Shown here piece after piece: positions 56,574 through 64,000 of a DNA stretch of 64,000 nucleotides. The translations under genes and the position numbers were made by a program. The first letter of the stretch is position 1, and each line of letters starts with the position of its first letter. The notes under the pieces were generated by a model that saw only the letters and a program-made list of their open reading frames with translations, was not told where the DNA came from and did no database searches. This stretch comes from Salinimicrobium flavum (lineage in GTDB: Bacteria; Bacteroidota; Bacteroidia; Flavobacteriales; Flavobacteriaceae). The DNA is taken from assembly GCF_042684505.1 (NCBI RefSeq), contig NZ_JBHULT010000010.1, positions 248,001 through 312,000 on the forward strand, in the 5' to 3' direction.

Positions 56574-58832
56574 ATGAAAAACCTTATTCTAGGGTTACTT
56601 TTTATGGCAACCTCCTATACCTATAGCCAGCATTCCATAACCGGCACAGTCCATGACGAGAAAACGGGTGAACCTGTAGTTGGCGCTTCAGTTTTTCTTC
56701 AAAAGCCCGAAAGGGGAACAATAACAAATTTTGAGGGAGAATTTACCCTTTCTGACGTGGCAGAAGGAAGATTCAATCTAATTATTTCCTCCCTTGGCTA
56801 CGGCACAAGAACTATCAGAATAATAATTCCGCTCGATGAGGACCTGGCGATCCTTCTTTCCCCTACTGCGATAGAAATGGAAGAAGTGATCATTTCCACC
56901 CCCTTCCATAAGCTGCAAAGCGAAAACGTAATGAAGGTGGAACGCGCCACCGTAGCAGAATTAAACCGTACCGGTGCGGTGAATCTTTCCGAAGGGATCA
57001 CCAAGATCGCGGGAGTTGAAACAGTCACCACAGGAGCAGGAATTGGCAAACCTGTGATTAGGGGTCTTAGTTCCAACAGGGTTTTGGTCTACACACAAGG
57101 GGTTCGCCTGGAAAACCAACAGTTTGGAGATGAACACAGCCTTGGTATAAGTAGCTCAGGTACTGAGAGTGTCGAAGTGATCAAAGGTCCTGCCTCCCTT
57201 TTATACGGAAGTGATGCCCTGGGCGGTGTGCTGTATCTTAATCCCGAGAGATATGCACCTTCAGACAGTACTGCTGTTGATGCGGGAGCAGTCTATTTTA
57301 GCAACACCCTGGGTGTGGAGGCTAATGCCGGATTCAAAACATCGGGTGAAAAATTGAAATTTTTACTCCGCGGTAATTACGCGACCCACAGCGACTATGA
57401 AACGGGAGAAGGGGAAAAAGTAACTAATACCCGGTTCGACGAATTAGACTTAAAGGCCGGTTTAGGCTACAGGAACGATGATTACAAAGGTGACCTGCGC
57501 TACAACCTTAACAGCAGTCATACAGGAATACCCGAAGAGATTGGTGACCAGACCTCTTCCAAAGATATGATGGCACCCTACCAATCTGTGCAGAACCATA
57601 TCCTGAGCCTTGACAATTCGTTTTATTTTGATGATTCCAGTCTTGATGTAAAATTGGGATACCTGTTCAATAACCGTAAGGAGTATGAGGAGGAACATGA
57701 AGAAGACCATGAAGGAGAAACAGAGGAGGAACATGCCGGCCATGAGGAAGGTGAACCTGCATTGAAGATGCATCTTTCTACGTTCAACTATGATCTTAAT
57801 TACCATTTTCCGCAGAAAGGGAAATTTGAAACCATTTTGGGCATACAGGGAATGTACCAAACCAACGAGAACCTGGGAGAAGAATTCCTGATTCCCGATG
57901 CTACCACAAAAGATATCGGAATTCTGGCCACCACACATTACCATCTTGAAAAAATTGATTTTCAGGGAGGTCTGAGATATGATCACCGAAATATTAATGG
58001 TCAGGCAATGGGTGAAGCAGGCTCTGAAGAATTCATATCGTCCCTCAACAGAAGTTTTAACAGTTATAACGGGGCTTTAGGCGTAAAGGTAGATTTCACT
58101 TCAGAGTTTACCGGAAGGTTGAACGTCGCCACCGGCTTCAGGGCTCCAAACCTGGCCGAGCTTACCTCCTACGGAAGCCACCACGGAACCAACCGATTTG
58201 AAATTGGAAATCCAGATCTTGAGAACGAACAGAATTATCAGCTGGATCTTGCCTTAGAATTCCGGAATGAACATTTTGAGATATTCACCAATGCTTTTTA
58301 CAATAGTATAGATAATTACATCTTCCTGGATCCCACGGAAGAAAGGATCGATGAGAATCCAGTTTTTGAATATGTTCAGCATAAAGCGAGATTATACGGG
58401 GGGGAAGCCGGCCTGCATATTCACCCCCACCCGTTAGACTGGCTCCATCTTGAGAGCAGCTATGAAATGGTTATAGGAAAACAGGCAGGAGGGGAATATC
58501 TCCCGCTTATTCCCGCCCATTCTGTACTTAATACTTTCAGGGTTGAGTTTGAGGAGCAGGACTGGATCAAAGATTCCTTTGCCCTACTTAGCCTGAAGAC
58601 CGTTTTCGATCAAAACAAGTCCGGTTCTTTTGAAACTGAAACCAGCGGATATTCTCTTTTAAATGCAGGGTTTGGAGGGGCAATGAAATTTAATACAACT
58701 ACTTTAGAGCTGCAGTTGAGCGGAAATAACCTCCTCAACAAAACCTATATCTCCCATCTTTCCCGTTTAAAACCCGATGGGATCCCTAATATGGGTAGAA
58801 ATATTTCACTTAAGGCGAGAGTATACCTTTAG
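56574..58832 (+). CDS. TonB-dependent receptor, ZnuD-like with His/Glu-rich loop
   Basis: A 752-residue outer-membrane receptor. After the signal peptide (TYSQ), a carboxypeptidase-regulatory-like domain (ITGTVHDEKTGEPVVGASV, about 22-100), a plug (IAGVETVTTGAGIGKPVIRG, about 110-230) and a 22-strand barrel follow. Residues about 368-395 form a loop almost only of Glu and His (EEEHEEDHEGETEEEHAGHE), like the metal-capturing loops of ZnuD zinc receptors, and the plug sequence VLVYTQGVRLENQQFGDEHS is also of the ZnuD subgroup. It would import Zn2+ (or another divalent metal) using TonB. The His-rich protein is encoded just upstream. A terminator follows. Confidence 0.85.
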   Translation: MKNLILGLLFMATSYTYSQHSITGTVHDEKTGEPVVGASVFLQKPERGTITNFEGEFTLSDVAEGRFNLIISSLGYGTRTIRIIIPLDEDLAILLSPTAIEMEEVIISTPFHKLQSENVMKVERATVAELNRTGAVNLSEGITKIAGVETVTTGAGIGKPVIRGLSSNRVLVYTQGVRLENQQFGDEHSLGISSSGTESVEVIKGPASLLYGSDALGGVLYLNPERYAPSDSTAVDAGAVYFSNTLGVEANAGFKTSGEKLKFLLRGNYATHSDYETGEGEKVTNTRFDELDLKAGLGYRNDDYKGDLRYNLNSSHTGIPEEIGDQTSSKDMMAPYQSVQNHILSLDNSFYFDDSSLDVKLGYLFNNRKEYEEEHEEDHEGETEEEHAGHEEGEPALKMHLSTFNYDLNYHFPQKGKFETILGIQGMYQTNENLGEEFLIPDATTKDIGILATTHYHLEKIDFQGGLRYDHRNINGQAMGEAGSEEFISSLNRSFNSYNGALGVKVDFTSEFTGRLNVATGFRAPNLAELTSYGSHHGTNRFEIGNPDLENEQNYQLDLALEFRNEHFEIFTNAFYNSIDNYIFLDPTEERIDENPVFEYVQHKARLYGGEAGLHIHPHPLDWLHLESSYEMVIGKQAGGEYLPLIPAHSVLNTFRVEFEEQDWIKDSFALLSLKTVFDQNKSGSFETETSGYSLLNAGFGGAMKFNTTTLELQLSGNNLLNKTYISHLSRLKPDGIPNMGRNISLKARVYL

Positions 58833-58853
58833 TAAATAAGATCCTCAAATAAT

Positions 58854-58884
58854 AAAGGCTGTCCCAAACCAGGGACAGCCTTTT
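58854..58884 (+). terminator. Terminator of the TonB receptor gene
   Basis: AAAGGCTGTCCC (58854-58865), loop AAACCA, GGGACAGCC plus TTTT (58872-58884). The stem is the same GGCTGTCC as in the hairpin at 36896-36919. Confidence 0.9.
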
Positions 58885-58908
58885 GACTTTTTGTCAATTT
58901 CTGATAAA

Positions 58909-59208
58909 CTACAATGCCTCTACTTCGATGATCTGACCATCCTCCTGTTTCTTCCATACAAAGGTGTAAAACCACATGAGGGTAAAAGTGGGAATAATAT
59001 CAGTAAAGGGAAGGATCTCTTCAATGAATACGATCACAGATGCCAGTTTACCTTTTTTACCGGGATACATTTCAGACATTTTTTTCGCGGCATATGGGGC
59101 CCAGGCAAGGTCAAGCAAAGGTCCAACCAAAGGAACGGCTGTACTAGCCATACCAATAGCATCATATACCAGACTTTTTACGAGCAATTTATTAGGTTTG
59201 ATCTTCAT
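58909..59208 (-). CDS. Conserved small membrane-associated protein, function unknown
   Basis: A 99-residue protein with hydrophobic stretches at about 12-32 (YDAIGMASTAVPLVGPLLDLAW) and 55-80 (LASVIVFIEEILPFTDIIPTF, then WFYTFVW), so it probably inserts in the membrane with two helices. The motif WAPYAAKKMSEMYPGKKG between the two hydrophobic parts is basic. I recall similar short proteins in flavobacteria but no named function. It is convergent with the TonB receptor gene and lies 44 bp downstream of the msrA start-side neighbour on the same strand. Confidence 0.65.
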   Translation of the reverse strand: MKIKPNKLLVKSLVYDAIGMASTAVPLVGPLLDLAWAPYAAKKMSEMYPGKKGKLASVIVFIEEILPFTDIIPTFTLMWFYTFVWKKQEDGQIIEVEAL

Positions 59209-59252
59209 TCTTTTTCGGTTTTCCTTCTTTAATACAATAAAAATGCCATATT

Positions 59253-59795
59253 TTATTTCAGCTTATGGGCAAATTTCTCCTGTAACTTCCTCACTTTGGG
59301 ATCTATGATCACCCGGCAGTAGGGCTGATTTGGATTTTGATTGTAGTAATCATGATGATCCTGCTCAGCTTCATAAAAAGGCCCTGCTTCGGTTATTTCT
59401 GTAATTATAGGACCGGAAAATAACCTTCCTTCCTCCAGTTTCTTAATCACCTTTTGAGCTGTTTCTTGTTGTTCTTTTGAATGATAGAACACGGCACTGC
59501 GATATTGTGTCCCCACATCGTTCTGTTGCCGGTTGAGAGTTGTAGGGTCATGGGTGGCAAAAAAAATGTACAATAATTCTTCAAAAGAGGTCTTTTTGGG
59601 GTCAAATTTAATTTGTACAGCTTCAGCATGGCCGGTCCTTCCGGTAATGACCTCCCGATAAGGCGGATTCTTAATAGTGCCGCCGGTAAAGCCTGAGATC
59701 ACTTTCTCTACTCCTTCTACCCTTTGAAACACTGCTTCTGTGCACCAAAAACAACCTCCGGCAAGAGTTGCCGTTTCCTTCTGTTCATTTTCCAT
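59253..59795 (-). CDS. msrA: Peptide-methionine (S)-S-oxide reductase
   Basis: A 180-residue enzyme that reduces the S-epimer of methionine sulfoxide in proteins. The active-site motif is GGCFWCTEAVF with catalytic Cys15; FTGGTIKNPPYREVITGRTGHAEAV, FFATHDPTTLNRQQNDVGTQYRSAV and the final AEQDHHDYYNQNPNQPYC, carrying the recycling Cys, are all standard. There is no signal peptide, so it is cytosolic. It is probably in one unit with the small membrane protein gene 44 bp downstream. Confidence 0.95.
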   Translation of the reverse strand: MENEQKETATLAGGCFWCTEAVFQRVEGVEKVISGFTGGTIKNPPYREVITGRTGHAEAVQIKFDPKKTSFEELLYIFFATHDPTTLNRQQNDVGTQYRSAVFYHSKEQQETAQKVIKKLEEGRLFSGPIITEITEAGPFYEAEQDHHDYYNQNPNQPYCRVIIDPKVRKLQEKFAHKLK

Positions 59796-59924
59796 AGCAA
59801 TTACTTTATTTAAAAGTATAAAAATATGCCCTTAATCCCATTTTACAGACGAAAGTATTTTCAGGTTTAGCAATAGTTATGTAACATTGCAGGCAGATTC
59901 TTTCGCAATAAAATCAGCCTTGGA

Positions 59925-62366
59925 ATGCTTCTTAGAGTTCTCCTTTTACTACTGGTTATTTTTACACAGGCTCACCTGTTCTCACAAAATTCCGAAGTTG
60001 CCCAAAAGAAATCCTATACTACCACACGCCTTTCACAGGCTCCTGTTATCGATGGTATTCCTTTTGAAGAACTCTGGAAAGAAATCCCCGTGGCTACAGA
60101 CTTTGTTATGGTAGAACCCGGGGACGGAGATCCATCCAGATCCACCCATCGTACCGAAGTAAAATTGGCTTATACTGATGAGGCCATTTATGTGGCAGCC
60201 TTTATGTATGACAATGACCCGCAGAAAATCAGACGTGAATTTGCGCAACGTGACAATATTCCCATTGCAGATTATTTCCTGGTTGATATCAATACCTACA
60301 ACGACGGGGAGAACCAAACACGTTTTCTGCTTACTGCCGCCGGTACTCTTGCAGACGCCAAAATGAAGGGGGAAGATGAAGATTATGGTTATAATGTGGT
60401 TTGGAACGGGAAAGTGTCTATTGATGAGAATGGCTGGTACGCTGAAATGAGGATCCCCTACTCTGCCCTACGGTTTCCCGATAAGGCGGAGCAGTTGTGG
60501 AGTATCCAGTTTGGACGCAATATCAATTTCCTTAATGAAACCTATGTTTGGAATTACATCAATAAATCTGTCGGGAAAACTACTCATTACAACGGATTGC
60601 TGTATGGAATAAGGAATATTGATGCACCTGTACGTCTCAGTTTTTATCCCTATGTCTCGGGGGAAGTAGATCATTACGACGGAAATAATGAAAGTTCCTT
60701 TAGTGCAGGGATGGACCTGAAATATGGCATCAATGATGCTTTTACCCTTGACCTGACCTTAATACCCGATTTTGGTCAAACGGCTTATGATGAGGTGGAG
60801 CTTAACCTTGGCCCCTTTGAGCAAACCTTTGGTGAGAACCGCGCTTTCTTTACGGAAGGAACCGAGCTGTTCACAAAAGGAGATCTTTTTTACTCCCGAA
60901 GGATAGGCGATACCCCCACAGGTTTTCACGACGTTCAGAAAAATAAGCTGGAAGACGAAGAAGTGATTGAAAATCCTGAAGAGACCGATCTTCTGAATGC
61001 TCTCAAGATCTCCGGAAGGACCGATGGTGGCCTTGGAATAGGTTTTTTCAATGCCATTACAAAGACCCAGCGGGCACGCTACCTCAATACCAGGACGGGA
61101 GAAGTGCGTGAACAGGTAACGGAACCTTTTACCAACTACAACATCTTCGTTCTTGACCAGCAGTTCGATCAAAAATCTTCTGTTTCCCTTATCAACACAA
61201 ATGTAACCCGTGAAGGTCATTTCAGGGACGGGAATGTATCGGCTTTTCTTTTTGATGTCTATAACAGGACCAGTTCCTTCAATTTTACGGGAGAAGCTAA
61301 AATGAGCAACGTTAACCATCCAACCCAAAACCTTACCGGTTTTGCATCAACAGTTGGAATAGCAAGATCAAAGGGAAAATTCAGGTATGGAGTGACTCAT
61401 GATTTTGCCAATGAGACCTACGATATCAATGACCTGGGATTGAACTTCATCAACAATTATAATAATTTTCTTTGGGAAACCTCCTACAGGATATTCGAAC
61501 CCAGGGGAATTTTCAACCGGTATAACATAAGTATATACGGAGATCACCAGCGACGTTATAAACCAGATATTGAGGTTACCACCAACTTTGGAACAAGTTT
61601 CTTCGGAATGACACGAGAAAGGTTTGCTTTTGGAGGTTCTGCCAATTACAGTACTCCTTTTAAGGACTTTTTTGAACCCAGACGGGCAGATACATTTATT
61701 CAGTACCCTGAAAATGCCCAGGGGGAGATATGGATCTCTTCAGATTACCGAAATCGTTTAGCACTGGATTCCCGCCTGGGATACGAATCCTATCTGGGTA
61801 CTCCACATAAAAAATATAACTTCAGGTTCAGTCCGCGGGTAAGGGTAAGCAATAAATTCCTGATCGTTTATTCTTTCAGATATACGAAGGAAAACAACCG
61901 GGAAAGTTTTGTGAGCTTACTTCCCCAAGAGGTCATTTTCGGGAACAGGGATATGGAAAGTGTAGAAAATTCACTGCAGGGCTCCTATAACTTCTCTACC
62001 CGATCTGGAGTAAGTCTCAGCTTTAGAAATTTCTGGTCTTCTGCCGGGTTTGCCGAGACCTCTTTCACACGGCTTGTCGATAACGGAAAACTGGAACCGG
62101 TTGATTATGTGGTGACCGAAGAGAATGATCCAGATGCACACTTCAACATCTGGAACCTGGATTTGAGCTATCAATGGCGTTTTGCACCGGGAAGTGAAAT
62201 GATCCTTTTGTACAGAAATTCTATCTTTAACCTCGATAATCGCAATGAGCTGGTTTACTTTGAAAGCCTTGAGGATTTATTCAGCCAACCGGCAAGGCAC
62301 AATCTTTCCCTGCGGGTGGTGTATTATTTGGATTATAATACCATAAAAAATGTCATTAAAGGTTAA
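59925..62366 (+). CDS. DUF5916 outer-membrane protein with CBM9-like N-terminal domain
   Basis: An 813-residue exported protein (signal ends HLFSQ, about residue 21). The first about 200 residues are a family-9 carbohydrate-binding-like domain: APVIDGIPFEELWKEIPVA, VKLAYTDEAIYVAAFMYD and DYFLVDINTYNDGENQTRF. The rest is DUF5916, a long beta-strand series that probably forms an outer-membrane barrel (strand-rich repeats to the end). The family is widespread in Bacteroidota; its role is not known to me, but it is often near transport or hydrolase genes. It lies 24 bp before the LolD-like gene and could be cotranscribed. Confidence 0.85.
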   Translation: MLLRVLLLLLVIFTQAHLFSQNSEVAQKKSYTTTRLSQAPVIDGIPFEELWKEIPVATDFVMVEPGDGDPSRSTHRTEVKLAYTDEAIYVAAFMYDNDPQKIRREFAQRDNIPIADYFLVDINTYNDGENQTRFLLTAAGTLADAKMKGEDEDYGYNVVWNGKVSIDENGWYAEMRIPYSALRFPDKAEQLWSIQFGRNINFLNETYVWNYINKSVGKTTHYNGLLYGIRNIDAPVRLSFYPYVSGEVDHYDGNNESSFSAGMDLKYGINDAFTLDLTLIPDFGQTAYDEVELNLGPFEQTFGENRAFFTEGTELFTKGDLFYSRRIGDTPTGFHDVQKNKLEDEEVIENPEETDLLNALKISGRTDGGLGIGFFNAITKTQRARYLNTRTGEVREQVTEPFTNYNIFVLDQQFDQKSSVSLINTNVTREGHFRDGNVSAFLFDVYNRTSSFNFTGEAKMSNVNHPTQNLTGFASTVGIARSKGKFRYGVTHDFANETYDINDLGLNFINNYNNFLWETSYRIFEPRGIFNRYNISIYGDHQRRYKPDIEVTTNFGTSFFGMTRERFAFGGSANYSTPFKDFFEPRRADTFIQYPENAQGEIWISSDYRNRLALDSRLGYESYLGTPHKKYNFRFSPRVRVSNKFLIVYSFRYTKENNRESFVSLLPQEVIFGNRDMESVENSLQGSYNFSTRSGVSLSFRNFWSSAGFAETSFTRLVDNGKLEPVDYVVTEENDPDAHFNIWNLDLSYQWRFAPGSEMILLYRNSIFNLDNRNELVYFESLEDLFSQPARHNLSLRVVYYLDYNTIKNVIKG

Positions 62367-62390
62367 TATTGCAGGAGCAGACCAAAAACT

Positions 62391-63050
62391 ATGATCGAAG
62401 CCGTAAATATTCATAAAACCTATAATGGTTTACATGTTCTTAAAGGAGTAAACCTGCACATCCCAAAAAGCAAGATCATCTCAATTGTAGGTGCATCGGG
62501 TGCCGGAAAAACAACATTACTTCAAATCATGGGAACTCTGGAGAGACCCGATAAACTCAAAAACAGTAAACTCTTTGTGAATGGGATAGATATTTACTCC
62601 CTTTCTTCCAAAGAGCTCTCCAGGTTCAGAAATGAGAATATTGGTTTCATTTTCCAGTTTCACCAGCTGTTGCCGGAATTTACCGCTTTAGAGAATATCT
62701 GTATCCCGGCATTTATAAAGAATACCCCCAGGGGACAGGCTGAAAAAAGAGCAAAGGAATTGCTGGGTTTTTTAGGCCTTTCACAACGTGCAGATCACAA
62801 ACCTTCTGAAATGAGTGGGGGGGAGCAGCAAAGGGTGGCCGTGGCACGATCACTCATTAATAATCCAGGGGTGATCTTTGCAGATGAACCTTCAGGGAAC
62901 CTGGACAGTGAGTCGGCAGAAAATCTTCATAAACTATTCTTTGAGCTAAGGGCAGAGTTTGGTCAGACCTTTGTGATCGTCACCCACAACGAAGAACTGG
63001 CAGACATGGCAGATAAAAAACTGACCATGGTTGACGGAAAGATCATTTAA
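62391..63050 (+). CDS. ABC transporter ATP-binding protein, LolD-like
   Basis: A 219-residue ATPase. Walker A is GASGAGKTT (34-42), the Q-loop lies in GFIFQFHQLLPEF, the signature is MSGGEQQRVAVARSL (141-155) and Walker B is VIFADEPSGNLD (161-172) with the D-loop; His-switch in VIVTHNEE. The size and the FIFQFHQLLPEFTALEN segment match the lipoprotein-releasing LolD type (also MacB-type). A LolC/E-like membrane component is not in the window, so the partner is unknown. It starts 24 bp after the DUF5916 gene and precedes the TIGR02757 gene by 44 bp. Confidence 0.88.
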   Translation: MIEAVNIHKTYNGLHVLKGVNLHIPKSKIISIVGASGAGKTTLLQIMGTLERPDKLKNSKLFVNGIDIYSLSSKELSRFRNENIGFIFQFHQLLPEFTALENICIPAFIKNTPRGQAEKRAKELLGFLGLSQRADHKPSEMSGGEQQRVAVARSLINNPGVIFADEPSGNLDSESAENLHKLFFELRAEFGQTFVIVTHNEELADMADKKLTMVDGKII

Positions 63051-63094
63051 GATCCATTTTTCACTACTCGAGGAATAAGTTAAAAATCACTTTT

Positions 63095-63859
63095 TTGAAG
63101 AGAGCGCAATTAAAAGAATTTCTGGATTTCAAGGTAGAACAATACAATACCCCGGAATTTATTGAGACAGATCCCGTACAGATCCCACATCAATTTACCC
63201 TGAAAGAAGACAGGGAAATTTCCGGATTTTTGACGGCAACCATCTCCTGGGGAAACCGAAAAAGTATTTTAAAGAATGCCAGTACCCTTATGGAGCTCCT
63301 GGAGCATTCACCCCACGATTTTGTGATGAACCATTCTCAAGATGATATGGAGAAACTTTCAGACTTCGTGCACCGCACTTTCAATGGGAGAGATCTGCGA
63401 TATTTTGTTACTTCCCTAAGAAATATTTACACTCACCATGGTGGCCTGGAAGGGATCTTCACTACTCATTCAGATGAAGACACCTTACAGCCTGCTATCC
63501 ATGCGTTTAAGAAAATATTTTTTGAGTTGCCTCACGAGTTAAGAACGCAAAAACATGTTAGCGACCCGCTAAAAAATTCAGCAGCAAAAAGGATCAATAT
63601 GTACCTTCGCTGGATGGTTAGGCAAGATGCCGGAAATGTCGATTTTGGGATATGGAAAGGCATTTCACCCGGCATACTCTCCTGTCCTTTGGATGTACAT
63701 TCGGGCAATGTGGCCAGGAAGCTTGGTCTCCTGAAGCGAAAACAAAATGATGCAAAAGCATTACAAGAACTGGATACAGCACTCCGCAAACTCGATCCCT
63801 CAGATCCTGTCAAATACGATTTTGCCCTGTTTGGATTAGGGGTCTTCGAGAAATATTGA
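63095..63859 (+). CDS. TIGR02757-family (DUF2400) protein, TTG start
   Basis: A 254-residue cytosolic protein. It has the family pattern LKEFLDFKVEQYNTPEFIETDP, then GFLTATISWGNRKSI, FVHRTFNGRDLRYFVTSLR, NMYLRWMVRQDAGNVDFGIW and PLDVHSGNVARKLGLLKRKQ near the C-terminus, the latter with Asp-His that may be part of an active site. Members are conserved in Bacteroidota and their function is unknown; a helix-hairpin DNA-glycosylase relation has been noted for the fold. The start codon is TTG at 63095, since no ATG is present before the conserved N-terminus. It is 44 bp after the LolD-like gene. Confidence 0.85.
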   Translation: MKRAQLKEFLDFKVEQYNTPEFIETDPVQIPHQFTLKEDREISGFLTATISWGNRKSILKNASTLMELLEHSPHDFVMNHSQDDMEKLSDFVHRTFNGRDLRYFVTSLRNIYTHHGGLEGIFTTHSDEDTLQPAIHAFKKIFFELPHELRTQKHVSDPLKNSAAKRINMYLRWMVRQDAGNVDFGIWKGISPGILSCPLDVHSGNVARKLGLLKRKQNDAKALQELDTALRKLDPSDPVKYDFALFGLGVFEKY

Positions 63860-63968
63860 TCCCTCCTCTACCGGTATAACTTAAACGTCCCAGGTTTAAA
63901 TATTCAGTAATACCATAAATTTATTACGCAATTTTGATATCTTTAACAGTTATAAAGAGGTAATTTAA

Positions 63969-64000
63969 ATGCGGGAGCCTAAGTTTCAGGACAAAACCAA
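63969..64000 (+). CDS. Possible start of the next gene (fragment)
   Basis: ATG at 63969 is followed by about ten open codons (MREPKFQDKT) until the window ends. TATCTTTA (63938-63945), one mismatch to the -7 consensus, is 23 bp before it. The fragment is too short for any identification. Confidence 0.3.
   Translation, partial: MREPKFQDKT

Noticed and set aside
57462..57986. 174-codon minus-strand frame inside the TonB receptor gene
   Set aside because: Antisense of the His/Glu-rich loop and barrel; the sense frame has full receptor architecture.
1..64000. CRISPR arrays, tRNA and rRNA genes, insertion sequences, prophage
   Set aside because: I looked for regular repeats, cloverleaf-type inverted repeats with CCA ends and transposase or integrase motifs in gaps and frames and found none. 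A scan with tRNAscan-SE and Infernal could still find small RNAs that I cannot see by eye.

Overview
The window looks like a chromosomal segment of a flavobacterium (Bacteroidota, Flavobacteriaceae, close in character to marine genera such as Gramella/Salegentibacter). The evidence is the repeated -7 box TAnnTTTG, often with a TTTG/TTG element 19-20 bp upstream; the many short lipoprotein signal peptides; families mostly confined to Bacteroidota (DUF1835, DUF4251, DUF4402, DUF5916, DUF6146, a lipoprotein-type TamA); and the order ferredoxin / acyl-CoA reductase / serC / 3-phosphoglycerate dehydrogenase. I saw no rRNA, tRNA, CRISPR array, insertion sequence or phage gene.

Layout. 1-2.5 kb: minus-strand operon (2OG-Fe(II) oxygenase, SUI1 factor, DUF1835 protein, start of a nucleoside phosphorylase). 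2.6-6.2 kb: fused E1 alpha/beta 2-oxoacid dehydrogenase and small envelope proteins ending at a strong terminator. 6.2-12.6 kb: a tightly packed eight-gene operon combining a type III polyketide synthase, a methyltransferase and an FAD oxidoreductase with its own mini type II fatty-acid pathway (ketosynthase, dehydratase, FabL-like enoyl reductase, carrier protein) and a phosphopantetheinyl transferase. It is probably a lipid-like aromatic polyketide pathway. 12.6-28.4 kb: housekeeping, stress and hypothetical genes, including an EF-G paralogue that has lost the catalytic histidine, an M61 peptidase and upp. 28.4-35.7 kb: the tamB-tamL pair. 36-37.3 kb: an OmpA lipoprotein and DoxX.

37.5-43.7 kb: four secreted DUF4402 proteins whose C-termini carry the penultimate aromatic residue typical of chaperone-usher pilins, a PapD-like chaperone, and a 969-residue usher-like protein with an added C-terminal peptidoglycan-binding domain. 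I regard this as a Bacteroidota-type chaperone-usher system and the most interesting locus here. Inside it, a block of about 1.5 kb at about 32% GC is sharply bounded by sequence near 47-51% GC. It spans the chaperone's donor strand and second domain, one whole subunit and the usher N-terminus, as if a recognition cassette had been exchanged. Two of the subunit genes have direct-repeat pairs with 20-bp spacing upstream of their promoters.

43.7-64 kb: Gre factor, glycosyltransferase, aspartokinase with a divergent ACT-like protein, membrane enzymes, FKBP isomerase, ferredoxin, LuxC-like reductase, serine biosynthesis, a ZnuD-like TonB receptor next to a His-rich small protein, msrA, a DUF5916 protein, a LolD-like ATPase and a TIGR02757 protein. 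Start codons were moved downstream of the longest reading frame where promoter position, family N-termini or signal peptides argued for it.
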